DNA of 64,000 nt from Streptomyces sp. MMG1121 (lineage in GTDB: Bacteria > Actinomycetota > Actinomycetes > Streptomycetales > Streptomycetaceae), in the NCBI RefSeq assembly GCF_001280015.1, contig NZ_LGDV01000025.1, forward strand, positions 1 to 64,000. The letters run 5' to 3'. Of this stretch, positions 18,692 to 27,285 are shown piece by piece. Position 1 is the first letter of the stretch. Each line of letters opens with the position of its first letter. A program made the position numbers and the translations under genes. The notes under the pieces are model-generated. The model was not told where the DNA came from. It made no database searches and was given only the letters and a program-made list of their open reading frames with translations.

Positions 18692-19210
18692 TCAGGCGTG
18701 CGGGCCCCAGAAGTCGACCAGCGTGGCCGCGCCGTGTTCCACGGCCTTCCATGAGCCCTCGAAGGTGAGCACCGCGAAGGCGGCGGTCGGGAAGCCGCTG
18801 CGGTTCATCCGTGGCAGGGCGTCACCTTCGGCCTCTCCCGCGAGGGCGTCGGCGAGGGCGTGGATACCCGGGTTGTGACCGATCAGGACGACGTTGCGCA
18901 CGTCGTCCGGCGTCTCGTTGAGCAGGGCGATCAGCTCACCCAGGGAAGCCTCGTAGACCCGCTCCTCGTAGACGGTCCTCGGTCGCGTCGCCAGCTCCTG
19001 GACCGCGAGCTTCCAGGTCTCCCGGGTCCGGGCCGCGGTGGAGCACAGGGCCAGGTCGAAGGTGATCCCGGTTTCGGCCAGTTTGCGGCCTGCGGCGGGG
19101 GCGTCCTGACGGCCGCGCTCGGCGAGGGGCCGTTCGTGGTCGGCTTCCTGGCCCCAGTCGGCCTTCGCGTGCCGGAGGAGGACGATCTTGCGAGGTTCTT
19201 CAACGCTCAT
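18692..19210 (-). CDS. SixA-type histidine phosphatase family protein
   Basis: The 172-residue protein is a small branch-2-like histidine phosphatase. It has the catalytic LLRHAKAD motif with His14, the CSTAARTRET block and the second active-site histidine in LIGHNPG. SixA proteins dephosphorylate phosphohistidine in phosphorelays or PTS proteins; the substrate here is unknown. The ATG at 19210 is chosen because the domain begins directly after it, although the frame stays open upstream. It is convergent with serB. Confidence 0.9.
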   Translation of the reverse strand: MSVEEPRKIVLLRHAKADWGQEADHERPLAERGRQDAPAAGRKLAETGITFDLALCSTAARTRETWKLAVQELATRPRTVYEERVYEASLGELIALLNETPDDVRNVVLIGHNPGIHALADALAGEAEGDALPRMNRSGFPTAAFAVLTFEGSWKAVEHGAATLVDFWGPHA

Positions 19211-19287
19211 GGCGCCCAGCTTCGCATGAAACGAGCCATGCGGCGCAGGGAGTTGACTTGCGGATTCACCGCGCACGGGGCTCCGGA

Positions 19288-19494
19288 TCAGCGCGCGAGG
19301 AGCTGCTGGGCGCGCTCGAAGAGGTGCGTGATCGCGGGGTCGCCGCTCGCCGCTTGGGCGTCCGACGGGTTCAGTATCAGCAACAGCAGTGCGATGAACG
19401 CGAGCGCCGGCAGAGCGAGGGCCCACCAGGGCAGCCTGATGTCGACACCGCCCGTGGGCGCCGGGTGGGGCCGGGAGTGGGTGCGGGCCGACAT
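19288..19494 (-). CDS. Small single-pass membrane protein, hypothetical
   Basis: The 68-residue product has a short basic N-terminus, one strong membrane segment (LPWWALALPALAFIALLLLI, about residues 21-41) and a short alpha-helical tail ending FERAQQLLAR. The ATG at 19494 is supported by GGAGG 5 bases upstream, although the frame is open to 19545. No family recognised. It lies upstream of the SixA-like gene on the same strand, 77 bases apart, and could be cotranscribed with it. Confidence 0.7.
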   Translation of the reverse strand: MSARTHSRPHPAPTGGVDIRLPWWALALPALAFIALLLLILNPSDAQAASGDPAITHLFERAQQLLAR

Positions 19495-19622
19495 GATCGC
19501 CTCCGTGGGGCTTCGAGCAGGTCCGTGACCGCCGTGTGCGGTCACATCTCGAAGCTACGGAATCCGAGGCCGCCAACCCATCCGGAGATCCACCCACTTG
19601 ACCCTGAGCCTCGCCCCCTAGG

Positions 19623-19648
19623 GGATGGTGGAGCTAGCCCCACCATCC
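19623..19648 (-). terminator. Hairpin terminator after the MFS / small-protein operon
   Basis: GGATGGTGG (19623-19631) pairs perfectly with CCACCATCC (19640-19648), with an 8-base loop, 60 bases past the stop of the 39-residue gene. Confidence 0.7.
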
Positions 19649-19709
19649 GCCGCGAGAGGCGGCCGGGAGACGACGGTCACGGGAAGCGATCGTCACCGGG
19701 AGGCGGTCC

Positions 19710-19829
19710 TCACGGGGAGAGGATGATCGCGACGACGGCGATGACGGCGAAGATGGCGAAGAACGAGCCGAAGACGAGCAGCATCTTCTTCTGGCCGTTC
19801 TGCGGGTTCGGGTCGAGCACAGGCTGCAT
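19710..19829 (-). CDS. SGM_5486-family transporter-associated small protein
   Basis: A 39-codon gene too short for routine ORF calling. It has an N-terminal soluble stretch DPNPQNGQKK followed by one hydrophobic helix (about residues 16-37) ending ILSP. The sequence fits the small family I recall as SGM_5486 transporter-associated proteins, found next to CynX/NimT-type MFS genes in Streptomyces. Here it lies 51 bases after the MFS stop on the same strand and should be cotranscribed and membrane-inserted with it. It may be an accessory subunit, which is inference from the fixed neighbourhood. Confidence 0.8.
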   Translation of the reverse strand: MQPVLDPNPQNGQKKMLLVFGSFFAIFAVIAVVAIILSP

Positions 19830-19880
19830 GCGGTCAGTCTCGCACCCGTCCCGCGCGCGCGTGCCTCCGGGGTCGGCCGC

Positions 19881-21218
19881 TCAGCTCGCGGCCGCCTCGT
19901 CCTCCACCGTGCGGTTGCGGCCCGCCAGGAAGCCGACCAGGATCTGCGGCACCATCAGGCCCGCCATGAGGGCGATCGGCAGTCCCCAGCCGCCGCTCTG
20001 CTGGTAGAGCACGCCGACCAGCAGCGGGCCGGGGATGGAGATCAGATAGCCGGTGCTCTGCGCGAACGCGGACAGCTGGGCCACGCCCGCACCGCTCCTG
20101 GCACGCATGCCGACCATCGTGAGGGCCAGCGGGAAGGCGCAGTTGGAGATGCCGAGCAGCACGGCCCAGGCCCAGGCACCGGCGGCCGGCGCGAAGTACA
20201 GGCCGGCGTATCCGGCGAGGCCGCACACGCCGAGGACCAGCACGATCGGCCCCTGCTGGGGCAGCCGGGTGGCGACGCGCGGGATGACGAAGGCCAGCGG
20301 CACGCCCATCACCATGGTGACGGCGAGCAGCACGCCCGCGGTGCCGGCCGGGACACCGGCGTCCCGGAAGATCTGCGGCATCCAGCCCATGGTGATGTAG
20401 GCGGCGGTGGCCTGGAGGCCGAAGAAGACGGCGAGCGCCCACGCGGTACGGCTGCGGGTGATGCGCAGGGGCGCGGGCTGTTCCTCCGCCGCGCGCACCG
20501 GCTGCTGTGCGGGCGCGGTGCCGCGGTCGCGGACGAGCGGCAGCCAGGGCAGGACGGCGACGGCCGCGATGGTGGACCACACGGCGAGGCCGGGCTGCCA
20601 GCCGCCGCCCATGGCGTGGGTCAGCGGCACGGTGACCGCTGCGGCGAGGGATGTGCCGAAGGCGAGGGCCATCGAGTACAGGCCGGTCATGGAGCCGACA
20701 CGGTCGGGGAACCAGCGCTTGACGATGACCGGCATGAGCACGTTGCTGACCGCTATGCCCATGAGGGCGAGCGCACTGGCGGCCAGGAAGCCGGCCGTGC
20801 CGCCGATGTACGGCCGTATCAGCAGGCCCGTGGCGATGGCGGCCATGCCGGCGCACACCACCGCGGCCGGGCCGAAGCGGCGGGCCAGGCGGGGCGCGGT
20901 GACACCGAAGACGGCGAAGCAGAGCGGGGGCACGGAGGTGAGCAGGCCGGCGACGCTGCCGCTCATGCCGAGCCCGTCGCGGACCTCCTCCAGGAGGGCG
21001 CCGAGGCTCGTGATGGCCGGGCGGAGGTTCAGCGCGGACAGCACGATGCCGACGACGACCAGGCGGGTCGCCCACGCGCGCGTGCGGCCTGTGCCGGGGG
21101 TCGTCTCGGGGGTGCTCGCCACGGCGGCGGCACCGCGTTCGGCCGATGACGTCGACGACGTCGCCGTAGGGGTGTGCGCCATACCGGTCTGCGCGGTCCG
21201 GGTTTCCTCACTAGCCAT
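19881..21218 (-). CDS. CynX/NimT-family MFS transporter
   Basis: The 445-residue transporter has about 12 membrane segments after a 45-residue Ser/Thr-rich N-terminus. The family-typical VLSALNLRPAITSLG motif lies in helix 1, followed by RLARRFG. CynX/NimT proteins move cyanate, nitroimidazoles or similar small molecules; the substrate here is unknown. The ATG at 21218 is preferred over upstream ATGs because a TATGAT -10 box (21231-21226) puts the transcript start about one base before it, making the mRNA nearly leaderless. That box lies inside the palindrome bound, presumably, by the divergent GntR regulator. A 39-residue partner follows. Confidence 0.9.
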   Translation of the reverse strand: MASEETRTAQTGMAHTPTATSSTSSAERGAAAVASTPETTPGTGRTRAWATRLVVVGIVLSALNLRPAITSLGALLEEVRDGLGMSGSVAGLLTSVPPLCFAVFGVTAPRLARRFGPAAVVCAGMAAIATGLLIRPYIGGTAGFLAASALALMGIAVSNVLMPVIVKRWFPDRVGSMTGLYSMALAFGTSLAAAVTVPLTHAMGGGWQPGLAVWSTIAAVAVLPWLPLVRDRGTAPAQQPVRAAEEQPAPLRITRSRTAWALAVFFGLQATAAYITMGWMPQIFRDAGVPAGTAGVLLAVTMVMGVPLAFVIPRVATRLPQQGPIVLVLGVCGLAGYAGLYFAPAAGAWAWAVLLGISNCAFPLALTMVGMRARSGAGVAQLSAFAQSTGYLISIPGPLLVGVLYQQSGGWGLPIALMAGLMVPQILVGFLAGRNRTVEDEAAAS

Positions 21219-21222
21219 GAGA

Positions 21223-21241
21223 CCCATCATAGAATGATGGG
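21223..21241. promoter_or_regulatory. Palindromic operator of the divergent GntR/MFS pair
   Basis: CCCATCAT-AGA-ATGATGGG is a perfect 8+3+8 inverted repeat in the divergent intergenic region. It overlaps the MFS -10 box and lies 60 bases before the GntR start. FadR-subfamily regulators bind short palindromes of this kind, so autoregulation plus repression of the transporter is the likely logic. Confidence 0.75.
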
Positions 21242-21300
21242 ATGATTGACTGTCCATCCCCGGGTCGTCCGGGCCCGGGCCTTACGTGCGAAGGTGTGCC

Positions 21301-21993
21301 ATGCCGCTGAGCCACCCGCGCCGTTCGGCGCTGTCCGAGCAGGTCATCGCCGAACTGCGCAACCAGATCACCTCCGGCGAGTGGCCGGTCGGCTCACGCA
21401 TCCCGACGGAACCGGAACTGGTCGAGCAGCTCGGTGTCGCCCGCAACACGGTCCGCGAGGCCGTCCGCGCGCTTGCGCACAACGGTCTGCTGGACATCCG
21501 GCAGGGCTCCGGCACCTATGTGGTGGCGACGAGCGAGCTGGCCGGTGTGATGCACCGCCGGTTCGCCGACGCCGACCCCCGGCACATCGCCGAGCTGCGC
21601 GCCGCACTGGAGTCGGCCGCGGCGAAGCTGGCCGCCGAGCGGCGCACCGAGAAGGACCTCAAGCAGCTGGACGCGCTCATGGAGCGGCGCGAGGAGGCCT
21701 GGGACACGGGCGAGGCGGAGGCCTTCGTGGCGGCCGACGCCACCTTCCATCTGGCCGTCGTGGCCGCCTCCCACAACGACGTCATGACGGCGATGTACGC
21801 CGACCTGGGCGAGGTGCTGCGCGACTGGCTGCGCGCGGACGTCGGGGCGGAGCTGACCCCTCGGACGCACATGGATCACACGCGGCTGGTGGACGCGATC
21901 CGCACCGGCGACGCGGAGGCCGCGGCGGCCGAGGCCGCGAGCTATCCGTTCCTGTGTCGCCCGGAGCGGTTCAGCGCTCCTTCTGGTGGCTGA
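21301..21993 (+). CDS. GntR-family transcriptional regulator, FadR/FCD subfamily
   Basis: The 230-residue regulator has an N-terminal winged helix (about 8-75, with IPTEPELVEQLGVARNTVRE and RQGSGTYV) and a C-terminal all-helical FCD ligand domain with the expected metal-type histidines in DATFHLAVVAASHN and THMDHTRLV. It is divergent from the CynX-type transporter and probably controls it and itself through the palindrome at 21223-21241. The ATG at 21301 has a modest AAGG site; an in-frame GTG at 21286 is an alternative. The 3' end overlaps a convergent gene by 23 bases. Confidence 0.92.
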   Translation: MPLSHPRRSALSEQVIAELRNQITSGEWPVGSRIPTEPELVEQLGVARNTVREAVRALAHNGLLDIRQGSGTYVVATSELAGVMHRRFADADPRHIAELRAALESAAAKLAAERRTEKDLKQLDALMERREEAWDTGEAEAFVAADATFHLAVVAASHNDVMTAMYADLGEVLRDWLRADVGAELTPRTHMDHTRLVDAIRTGDAEAAAAEAASYPFLCRPERFSAPSGG

Positions 21994-22321
21994 TCCACAC
22001 CAGGCGGACCTCCTTCCAGCACCGGCCCGTGAGCCGCACGGTCAGGGCGGGCGCGGTGTCCACCGGCGCGCTGTCGGTGCCGATGTCCCACCAGCGGGCG
22101 CACTGGACGTGCAGGCGTACGCGATCGGTGTCGACATAGGGGTTGTGGCAGTAGGCCACCACCTGGGAGCCGCGCACGGCGGTCCGGCAGGCGGCGCCGA
22201 AGAGGCTGGGCGCGGGCGGCTTCACGTCGTCCACGCGCGCGTACGACAGGGCGTCGTACGGCAGGCAGAGCACGAGGGCCACGGCCGCGGTCACCGGGGC
22301 CGGGGTTCTGGACAGGCGCAC
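21971..22321 (-). CDS. Secreted hypothetical protein
   Basis: The 116-residue protein has a signal-peptide-like start (RTPAPVTAAVALVLCLPYDA, cleavage likely near residue 25) and four later cysteines in a compact domain (ACRTAV, AYCHNP, VQCARWW, GRCWKEV), suggesting two disulfides in an exported protein. The GTG at 22321 is supported by GAGGAGGT upstream. No family recognised. It is convergent with the GntR gene, overlapping its end. Confidence 0.7.
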   Translation of the reverse strand: MRLSRTPAPVTAAVALVLCLPYDALSYARVDDVKPPAPSLFGAACRTAVRGSQVVAYCHNPYVDTDRVRLHVQCARWWDIGTDSAPVDTAPALTVRLTGRCWKEVRLVWISHQKER

Positions 22322-22429
22322 AAGGGGACCTCCTCGGCCGGGCTGGGGAGGGTCGCGGCGTGAGGTGAACGCGTAGTCCAGCGTGCGCCGTCGCAGCCGG
22401 TGCCCGCCCGGCAGGCGGGCCGGACGGGT

Positions 22430-22468
22430 GACGCCCCGCTTCCCGCGCGGGGCGGGAGACGGGGCGTC
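22430..22468 (-). terminator. Terminator after fabI
   Basis: GACGCCCCG (22430-22438) pairs with CGGGGCGTC (22460-22468), and inner TCCCGC/GCGGGA-type pairs extend the stem. It lies 20 bases past the fabI stop. Confidence 0.78.
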
Positions 22469-22487
22469 GTGTGCGGCGTGGGAGCGA

Positions 22488-23255
22488 TCAGGCGCCGATC
22501 GCGTGCAGACCGCCGTCGACGTGGATGATCTCGCCGGTGGTCTTCGGGAACCAGTCGCTCAGCAGGGCGACGATGCCGCGGCCGGCCGGCTCCGGGTCCT
22601 TCAGGTCCCACTCCAGCGGGGAGCGCGAGTCCCACACCGCGGCCAGGTCGGCGAAGCCCGGGATGGACTTGGCGGCCATGGAGCCGATCGGGCCCGCGGA
22701 GATGAGGTTGCAGCGGATGTTCTGCTTGCCCAGGTCGCGCGCCATGTAGCGGTTGGTCGCCTCGAGGGCGGCCTTGGCCGGGCCCATCCAGTCGTACTGC
22801 GGCCAGGCGTACTGCGCGTCGAAGGTGAGGCCGACGACCGAGCCGCCGTTCTGCATCAGCGGCAGGCAGGCCATGGTCAGCGACTTCAGGGAGAACGCCG
22901 AGACGTGCATGGCGGTGGCCACGGACTCGAAGGGCGTGTTCAGGAAGTTGCCGCCGAGCGCGTCCTGCGGCGCGAAGCCGATGGAGTGCACGACGCCGTC
23001 GAGGCCGCCCAGCTCCTCGCCGACGACGTCGGCCAGGCGGCCGAGGTGCTCGTCGTTGGTGACGTCCAGCTCGATGACCTTGGTCGGCTTCGGCAGCTTC
23101 TTGGCGATGCGCTCGGTCAGCGTGGGCCGCGGGAACGCGGTCAGGATGATCTCCGCCCCCTGCTCCTGGGCCAGCTTGGCCGCGTGGAAGGCGATGGAGG
23201 ACTCCATCAGCACACCGGTGATCAGGACGCGCTTGCCCTCGAGGATTCCGCTCAT
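22488..23255 (-). CDS. fabI: Enoyl-ACP reductase FabI/InhA type
   Basis: The 255-residue NADH-dependent enoyl-ACP reductase performs the last reduction in each cycle of type II fatty-acid synthesis. FabI-type features are the atypical cofactor motif GVLMESSIAFHAA (instead of GxxxGxG), VVHSIGFAP, and the catalytic Tyr in YDWMGPAKAALE with Lys as the downstream partner. The C-terminus HVDGGLHAIGA is typical. It lies 5 bases after fabG in the same operon, so reductase and dehydrogenase steps are coexpressed. Known target family of isoniazid and triclosan. Confidence 0.95.
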   Translation of the reverse strand: MSGILEGKRVLITGVLMESSIAFHAAKLAQEQGAEIILTAFPRPTLTERIAKKLPKPTKVIELDVTNDEHLGRLADVVGEELGGLDGVVHSIGFAPQDALGGNFLNTPFESVATAMHVSAFSLKSLTMACLPLMQNGGSVVGLTFDAQYAWPQYDWMGPAKAALEATNRYMARDLGKQNIRCNLISAGPIGSMAAKSIPGFADLAAVWDSRSPLEWDLKDPEPAGRGIVALLSDWFPKTTGEIIHVDGGLHAIGA

Positions 23256-23260
23256 GGTGA

Positions 23261-23965
23261 TCAGTGACCCATTCCCAGTCCGCCGTCAACGGGGATGACG
23301 GCTCCAGTGATGTACGAGGCGTCGTCCGAGGCGAGGAACCGCACCGTCGCGGCGATCTCCTCGGGCTGCGCGTACCGGCCGAGCGGCACCTGAGACACGA
23401 TGTTCGCGCGCTGCTCGTCGGTGAGCACCTTGGTCATGTCGGTGTCGACGAAGCCGGGCGCGACGACGTTGAAGGTGATGTTGCGCGAGCCCAGCTCACG
23501 GGCGAGGGAGCGCGCGAAGCCGACCAGGGCGGCCTTGGAGGCGGCGTAGTTCGCCTGCCCCGCCGAGCCGAGCAGTCCGACCACGGACGAGATAAGGATG
23601 ACGCGGCCCTTCTTGGCACGCAGCATGCCCCGGTTGGCGCGCTTGACGACACGGAAGGTGCCGGTGAGGTTGGTGTCGATGACCGAGGTGAAGTCCTCCT
23701 CGGACATGCGCATCAGGAGCTGGTCCTTGGTCACGCCGGCGTTGGCGATCAGGATCTCGACCGGGCCGTGCTGGTCCTCGATCTCCTTGTAGGCCTGCTC
23801 CACCTGCTCCGGGTCGGTGATGTCGCACTTGACGGCGAGGAAGTCGGCCGGCGGCTCACCCGAGCGGTACGTGACCGCGACCTTGTCGCCGGCGTCGGCG
23901 AACGCGCGGGCGATGGCGAGGCCGATGCCCCGGTTTCCTCCGGTGACGAGAACCGAGCGGCTCAA
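23261..23965 (-). CDS. fabG: 3-oxoacyl-ACP reductase FabG
   Basis: The 234-residue SDR is the ketoacyl-ACP reductase of fatty-acid synthesis, called so mainly from its operon with fabI. It has TGGNRGIG at residues 8-15, ILIANAGVT, catalytic Ser in LISSVVG, YAASKAALVG and the C-terminal VDGGLGMGH. It starts with a TTG at 23965 preceded by GAAAGGGTGATCC; this rare start may lower expression. It is the first gene of the fabG-fabI operon. Confidence 0.94.
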   Translation of the reverse strand: MSRSVLVTGGNRGIGLAIARAFADAGDKVAVTYRSGEPPADFLAVKCDITDPEQVEQAYKEIEDQHGPVEILIANAGVTKDQLLMRMSEEDFTSVIDTNLTGTFRVVKRANRGMLRAKKGRVILISSVVGLLGSAGQANYAASKAALVGFARSLARELGSRNITFNVVAPGFVDTDMTKVLTDEQRANIVSQVPLGRYAQPEEIAATVRFLASDDASYITGAVIPVDGGLGMGH

Positions 23966-24214
23966 CGGATCACCCTTTCGATAGCGGTCTGAAGCAGTTG
24001 GACTGCCCGCCCGAACACGTCGATGACAGGCGGCTTCATCGAAAACCTATCGGTAGCGCCGCGCGCTCGGGCAAGCGGGCACCGACAGTGGCGCGGGTGA
24101 GTCCCTGTCGGATCCCTACAGAAAGGAGCAGGACGGGACCGAAACCGTGTAGTCCGCGAGGCCGGGTCCGCGACATGATCGGACCCGACAGGCCACGACA
24201 GCAGGGAGACCTCC

Positions 24215-25741
24215 GTGCCCCATTCCATCGACGAAGCCTTCACAGCGCTTCCGCTACGGGCCCTTGCCGACGCCGCACTCGCACGCGCGCGTGCGCTGGG
24301 CGCCGCGCACGCGGACTTCCGGTTCGAGCGGGTGCGCAGCGCGTCCTGGCGGCTGCGGGACGCCAAGCCCGCCGGTTCCTCGGACACCACCGACCTCGGG
24401 TACGCGGTCCGGGTCGTGCACGGCGGCACGTGGGGCTTCGCCTCCGGGGTCGACCTGACCCTGGACGCGGCGGCCAAGGTCGCCTCGCAGGCGGTGGCGA
24501 TGGCCAAGCTGTCCGCCCAGGTCATCAGGGCTGCCGGGGCCGACGAACAGGTCGAGCTGGCCGACGAGCCGGTGCACGCCGAGCGGACGTGGATCTCGTC
24601 GTACGAGATCGACCCGTTCTCGGTGCCCGACGAGGAGAAGGCCGCGCTGCTGGCGGAGTGGAGCACGCGGCTGCTGGCCGCGCAGGGTGTCGACCACGTG
24701 GACGCCTCGCTGCTCACCGTGCACGAGAACAAGTTCTACGCGGACACCGCCGGCACCGTGACCACCCAGCAGCGGGTGCGGCTGCATCCGCAGCTGACGG
24801 CGGTGTCGGTCGACGAGTCGAGCGGCGAGTTCGACTCGATGCGGACCATCGCGCCGCCCGTCGGACGCGGCTGGGAGTACCTGACGGGCACCGGCTGGGA
24901 CTGGGACGGCGAGCTGGAGCAGATCCCGGAGCTGCTCGCCGAGAAGATGCGGGCGCCGAGCGTGGAGCCGGGCCTGTACGACCTGGTGGTCGATCCCTCC
25001 AATCTGTGGCTGACCATCCACGAGTCCATCGGCCACGCCACCGAGCTGGACCGTGCCCTCGGCTACGAGGCCGCCTACGCCGGCACCTCCTTCGCCACCT
25101 TCGACCAGCTGGGCAAGCTGAGGTACGGCTCCGAGCTGATGAACGTCACCGGCGACCGGACCGCCGAGCACGGCCTCGCGACCGTCGGGTACGACGACGA
25201 GGGTGTCGAGGCGCAGTCCTGGGACCTGGTGAAGGACGGCACGCTGGTCGGCTACCAGCTGGATCGCAGGATCGCGAAGCTGACCGGTTTCGACCGCTCC
25301 AACGGCTGCGCGTTCGCCGACTCCCCCGGGCACGTGCCGGTGCAGCGCATGGCCAACGTCTCGCTCCGGCCGGACCCGGCCGGGCTGTCCACCGAGGGCC
25401 TGATCGGCGGTGTCGACCGGGGCATCTACGTCGTCGGGGACCGGTCCTGGTCGATCGACATGCAGCGGTACAACTTCCAGTTTACGGGTCAGAGGGCATA
25501 CATGATCCGGAACGGCCGCCTTGAGGGACAGGTCAAGGACTTTGCATATCAGGGAGTCACCCCTCAGTTCTGGGGCTCCATGGAAGCAGTCGGAGGACCC
25601 CAGACCTACGTACTAGGAGGGGCTTTCAACTGTGGAAAGGCCCAGCCTGGGCAGGTCGCCTCCGTGTCCCACGGGTGCCCGTCCGCAATGTTTCGGAGTG
25701 TGAACATCCTGAACACTGCGAACGAGTCCGGCCGCGCCTGA
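24215..25741 (+). CDS. tldD: TldD metalloprotease, chimeric: 3' end supplied by an integrated element
   Basis: The 508-residue protein is TldD, the zinc subunit of the TldD/TldE protease heterodimer that degrades unfolded or modified peptides. The HExxxH zinc motif is HESIGH at residues 269-274, and the expected third ligand is a cysteine near the C-terminus (Cys473 in FNCGKAQ). The gene is a hybrid. Codons 1-419 have host codon use, while from the 11-bp core at 25472 the last 89 codons switch to lower GC3 (TTT, ATA-rich flanks, CTA, GGA, GCA, CCT). They encode a tail about three-quarters identical to the displaced native tail at 31898-32164. The reading frame and Cys473 are preserved, so the enzyme is probably active. 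Confidence 0.9.
   Translation: MPHSIDEAFTALPLRALADAALARARALGAAHADFRFERVRSASWRLRDAKPAGSSDTTDLGYAVRVVHGGTWGFASGVDLTLDAAAKVASQAVAMAKLSAQVIRAAGADEQVELADEPVHAERTWISSYEIDPFSVPDEEKAALLAEWSTRLLAAQGVDHVDASLLTVHENKFYADTAGTVTTQQRVRLHPQLTAVSVDESSGEFDSMRTIAPPVGRGWEYLTGTGWDWDGELEQIPELLAEKMRAPSVEPGLYDLVVDPSNLWLTIHESIGHATELDRALGYEAAYAGTSFATFDQLGKLRYGSELMNVTGDRTAEHGLATVGYDDEGVEAQSWDLVKDGTLVGYQLDRRIAKLTGFDRSNGCAFADSPGHVPVQRMANVSLRPDPAGLSTEGLIGGVDRGIYVVGDRSWSIDMQRYNFQFTGQRAYMIRNGRLEGQVKDFAYQGVTPQFWGSMEAVGGPQTYVLGGAFNCGKAQPGQVASVSHGCPSAMFRSVNILNTANESGRA
25472..25482 (+). repeat. attL core within tldD
   Basis: AACTTCCAGTT, codons 420-423 of the hybrid tldD. It is the left copy of the duplicated attachment core; sequence to its right belongs to the element. 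Confidence 0.8.
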
Positions 25742-25801
25742 GAGGGCGACCGATCCGGCTCGAAGTCTGCACCGGGTCGACACGCAGTCACAGCCAACCA
25801 C

Positions 25802-27049
25802 CTACGCCACGTCGTCCCAGTCCTCGATGTCGTCCTCCGTGGGCGTCGGGGAGGGCGGGACGATCAGGCCCTTGAACGGCTCCAGCCTCAGCCCCAGGCG
25901 GTTGTGCATGGTGCGGGCGCCACGGTCCATGGCGCGGCGGACGAGGTGGCCGTAGACCAGTTCCGTAGTCCGAGTGGTGCGGTGACCGACCCACGCCGCC
26001 ACCTCGAAGAGCGGGATCTGAGCATGGATCGCCTCGGAGACGAAGAAGTGCCGGAAGCTCTTCGGGGTGTACTGCGGAGTCCCGGCCAGCTTGGCCGCCG
26101 CCTTGAACTGATCCAGGAACCAGTCATAGGACGGGTGGCGGTCATTCAGCCGAGGGGACTCGAAGAACCAGCCTCGGTCCCCCCAGGTCCCGAATGTATC
26201 AATGTGATCATTGAAGATCTCGTTGATTGATTCAGGCACCGGAGTCTTCCGAGTCTGCTCGAAGGCGCGATGTTTCGTGCCTCGTTTCACGCCTCGCCTG
26301 TAGCCGGAGATTTCCTGGCAGCCGTAGGCCGAGACCTGGTGATCCACAGCGAGGACGCTGCGCTCCCAGTCCATGGACTCATCAGAGAGGGCCAAGGCTT
26401 CCCCTGGGCGCACACCGCAGCCCGCCATGGCCCAGAAGCCGGCTCGGATCAGCTTTGGGGCTTCCGCGATGATCCCCAACACCTCTTCCATACTCGGGAT
26501 GTCTTCGTCGGTCACGGGGGTGAGTTGCTGCCCCGAGCGCCGACGGGGGTTCGCTTTCTTGCACGGATTGCGGCCGATGATTTCGGCGGCTACCGCATAG
26601 TTGAAAACGGACGACAGGACGTTCTTACGTCCGTTGATTCCGGTTTCTTTGTAGCCGCGTTCCTTCTGGTCCGCCTCCCATTCCTGGATGGTCGTAGGGG
26701 TGATACTGCCGATGGGCTTGGTCCCGAAGAAGGGGCCGTAGTGGTTGCCGTAGACGCTCTGGTAATTCCTCTTCGAGGACTCTTCCAGGGTTCCCGCCTC
26801 AACCCACTCGTGCCACACCTGCTCGAACGTCCGCTGCCCCGCCTTGGGGTTGATGTAGGTCCCCAAGTCCTTGTCCCGCTCGACCTTGACTGCGAACGCT
26901 TCCGCGTCTTCGAGCTTCTTGAAGGACACCTGCCGAGGCTTGCCTGCCCTGCCCCCGGGCTCCCGGTACGTCACCCGGTAGGGCTTGTGAGGGCACGTGG
27001 GTTTCTTGCGCCGGGGGCAGGAGCAGTCTTCCTTCTTGATGGTCGCCAC
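25802..27049 (-). CDS. int: Tyrosine-recombinase integrase of the element
   Basis: The 415-residue phage-type integrase should catalyse site-specific recombination at the tldD core. N-terminal residues carry a Cys/His cluster (CSC at 9-11, TCPH at 18-21), then an arm/SAM-like domain. The catalytic domain shows Arg214 in CGVRPGEAL, Lys330 and Arg333 in PKSFRHFF (the HxxR box with Lys first), His356 in GHRTT and nucleophile Tyr366 in LVYGH. The ATG at 27049 starts after the xis gene, with a 47-base gap. It is convergent with the hybrid tldD, 60 bases apart, which places int beside attL as in pSAM2-class elements. Confidence 0.95.
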   Translation of the reverse strand: MATIKKEDCSCPRRKKPTCPHKPYRVTYREPGGRAGKPRQVSFKKLEDAEAFAVKVERDKDLGTYINPKAGQRTFEQVWHEWVEAGTLEESSKRNYQSVYGNHYGPFFGTKPIGSITPTTIQEWEADQKERGYKETGINGRKNVLSSVFNYAVAAEIIGRNPCKKANPRRRSGQQLTPVTDEDIPSMEEVLGIIAEAPKLIRAGFWAMAGCGVRPGEALALSDESMDWERSVLAVDHQVSAYGCQEISGYRRGVKRGTKHRAFEQTRKTPVPESINEIFNDHIDTFGTWGDRGWFFESPRLNDRHPSYDWFLDQFKAAAKLAGTPQYTPKSFRHFFVSEAIHAQIPLFEVAAWVGHRTTRTTELVYGHLVRRAMDRGARTMHNRLGLRLEPFKGLIVPPSPTPTEDDIEDWDDVA

Positions 27050-27096
27050 GCGTGTTAACCCTTCACATGTTGATTGGTTGGTGACTGATCGTCAGC

Positions 27097-27285
27097 CTAC
27101 TCTTGCTGCATACGCTCCTCAACCCAGTTGTGTAGATCACGAGTTCGGAACCGGACATGCTTGCCGACCTTGAGGAACGGGATGCCCCAGCGCCGGTACG
27201 AGTCCATGAGGACGCGCTTCGTCACACCGAGTTCCGCCGCCGCCTCATCCGGCGTCATGAGCAGGTTGCTACCGCCCCTCACCAC
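27097..27285 (-). CDS. xis: Excisionase / MerR-like helix-turn-helix protein
   Basis: The 62-residue basic protein has a winged helix of the HTH_17/excisionase family (TPDEAAAELGVTKRVLMDSY, then FLKVGKHVRFRTRDL). It is the expected directionality factor that binds near the attachment site and steers the integrase toward excision. The GTG at 27285 overlaps the rep stop by 7 bases, so translation is coupled to rep. An ATG ten codons in is the alternative start. Confidence 0.88.
   Translation of the reverse strand: MVRGGSNLLMTPDEAAAELGVTKRVLMDSYRRWGIPFLKVGKHVRFRTRDLHNWVEERMQQE

Noticed and set aside
25442..25741. tRNA gene as the attachment site of the element
   Set aside because: No cloverleaf is present. 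The repeat lies in tldD codons and the duplicated sequence is protein-coding.
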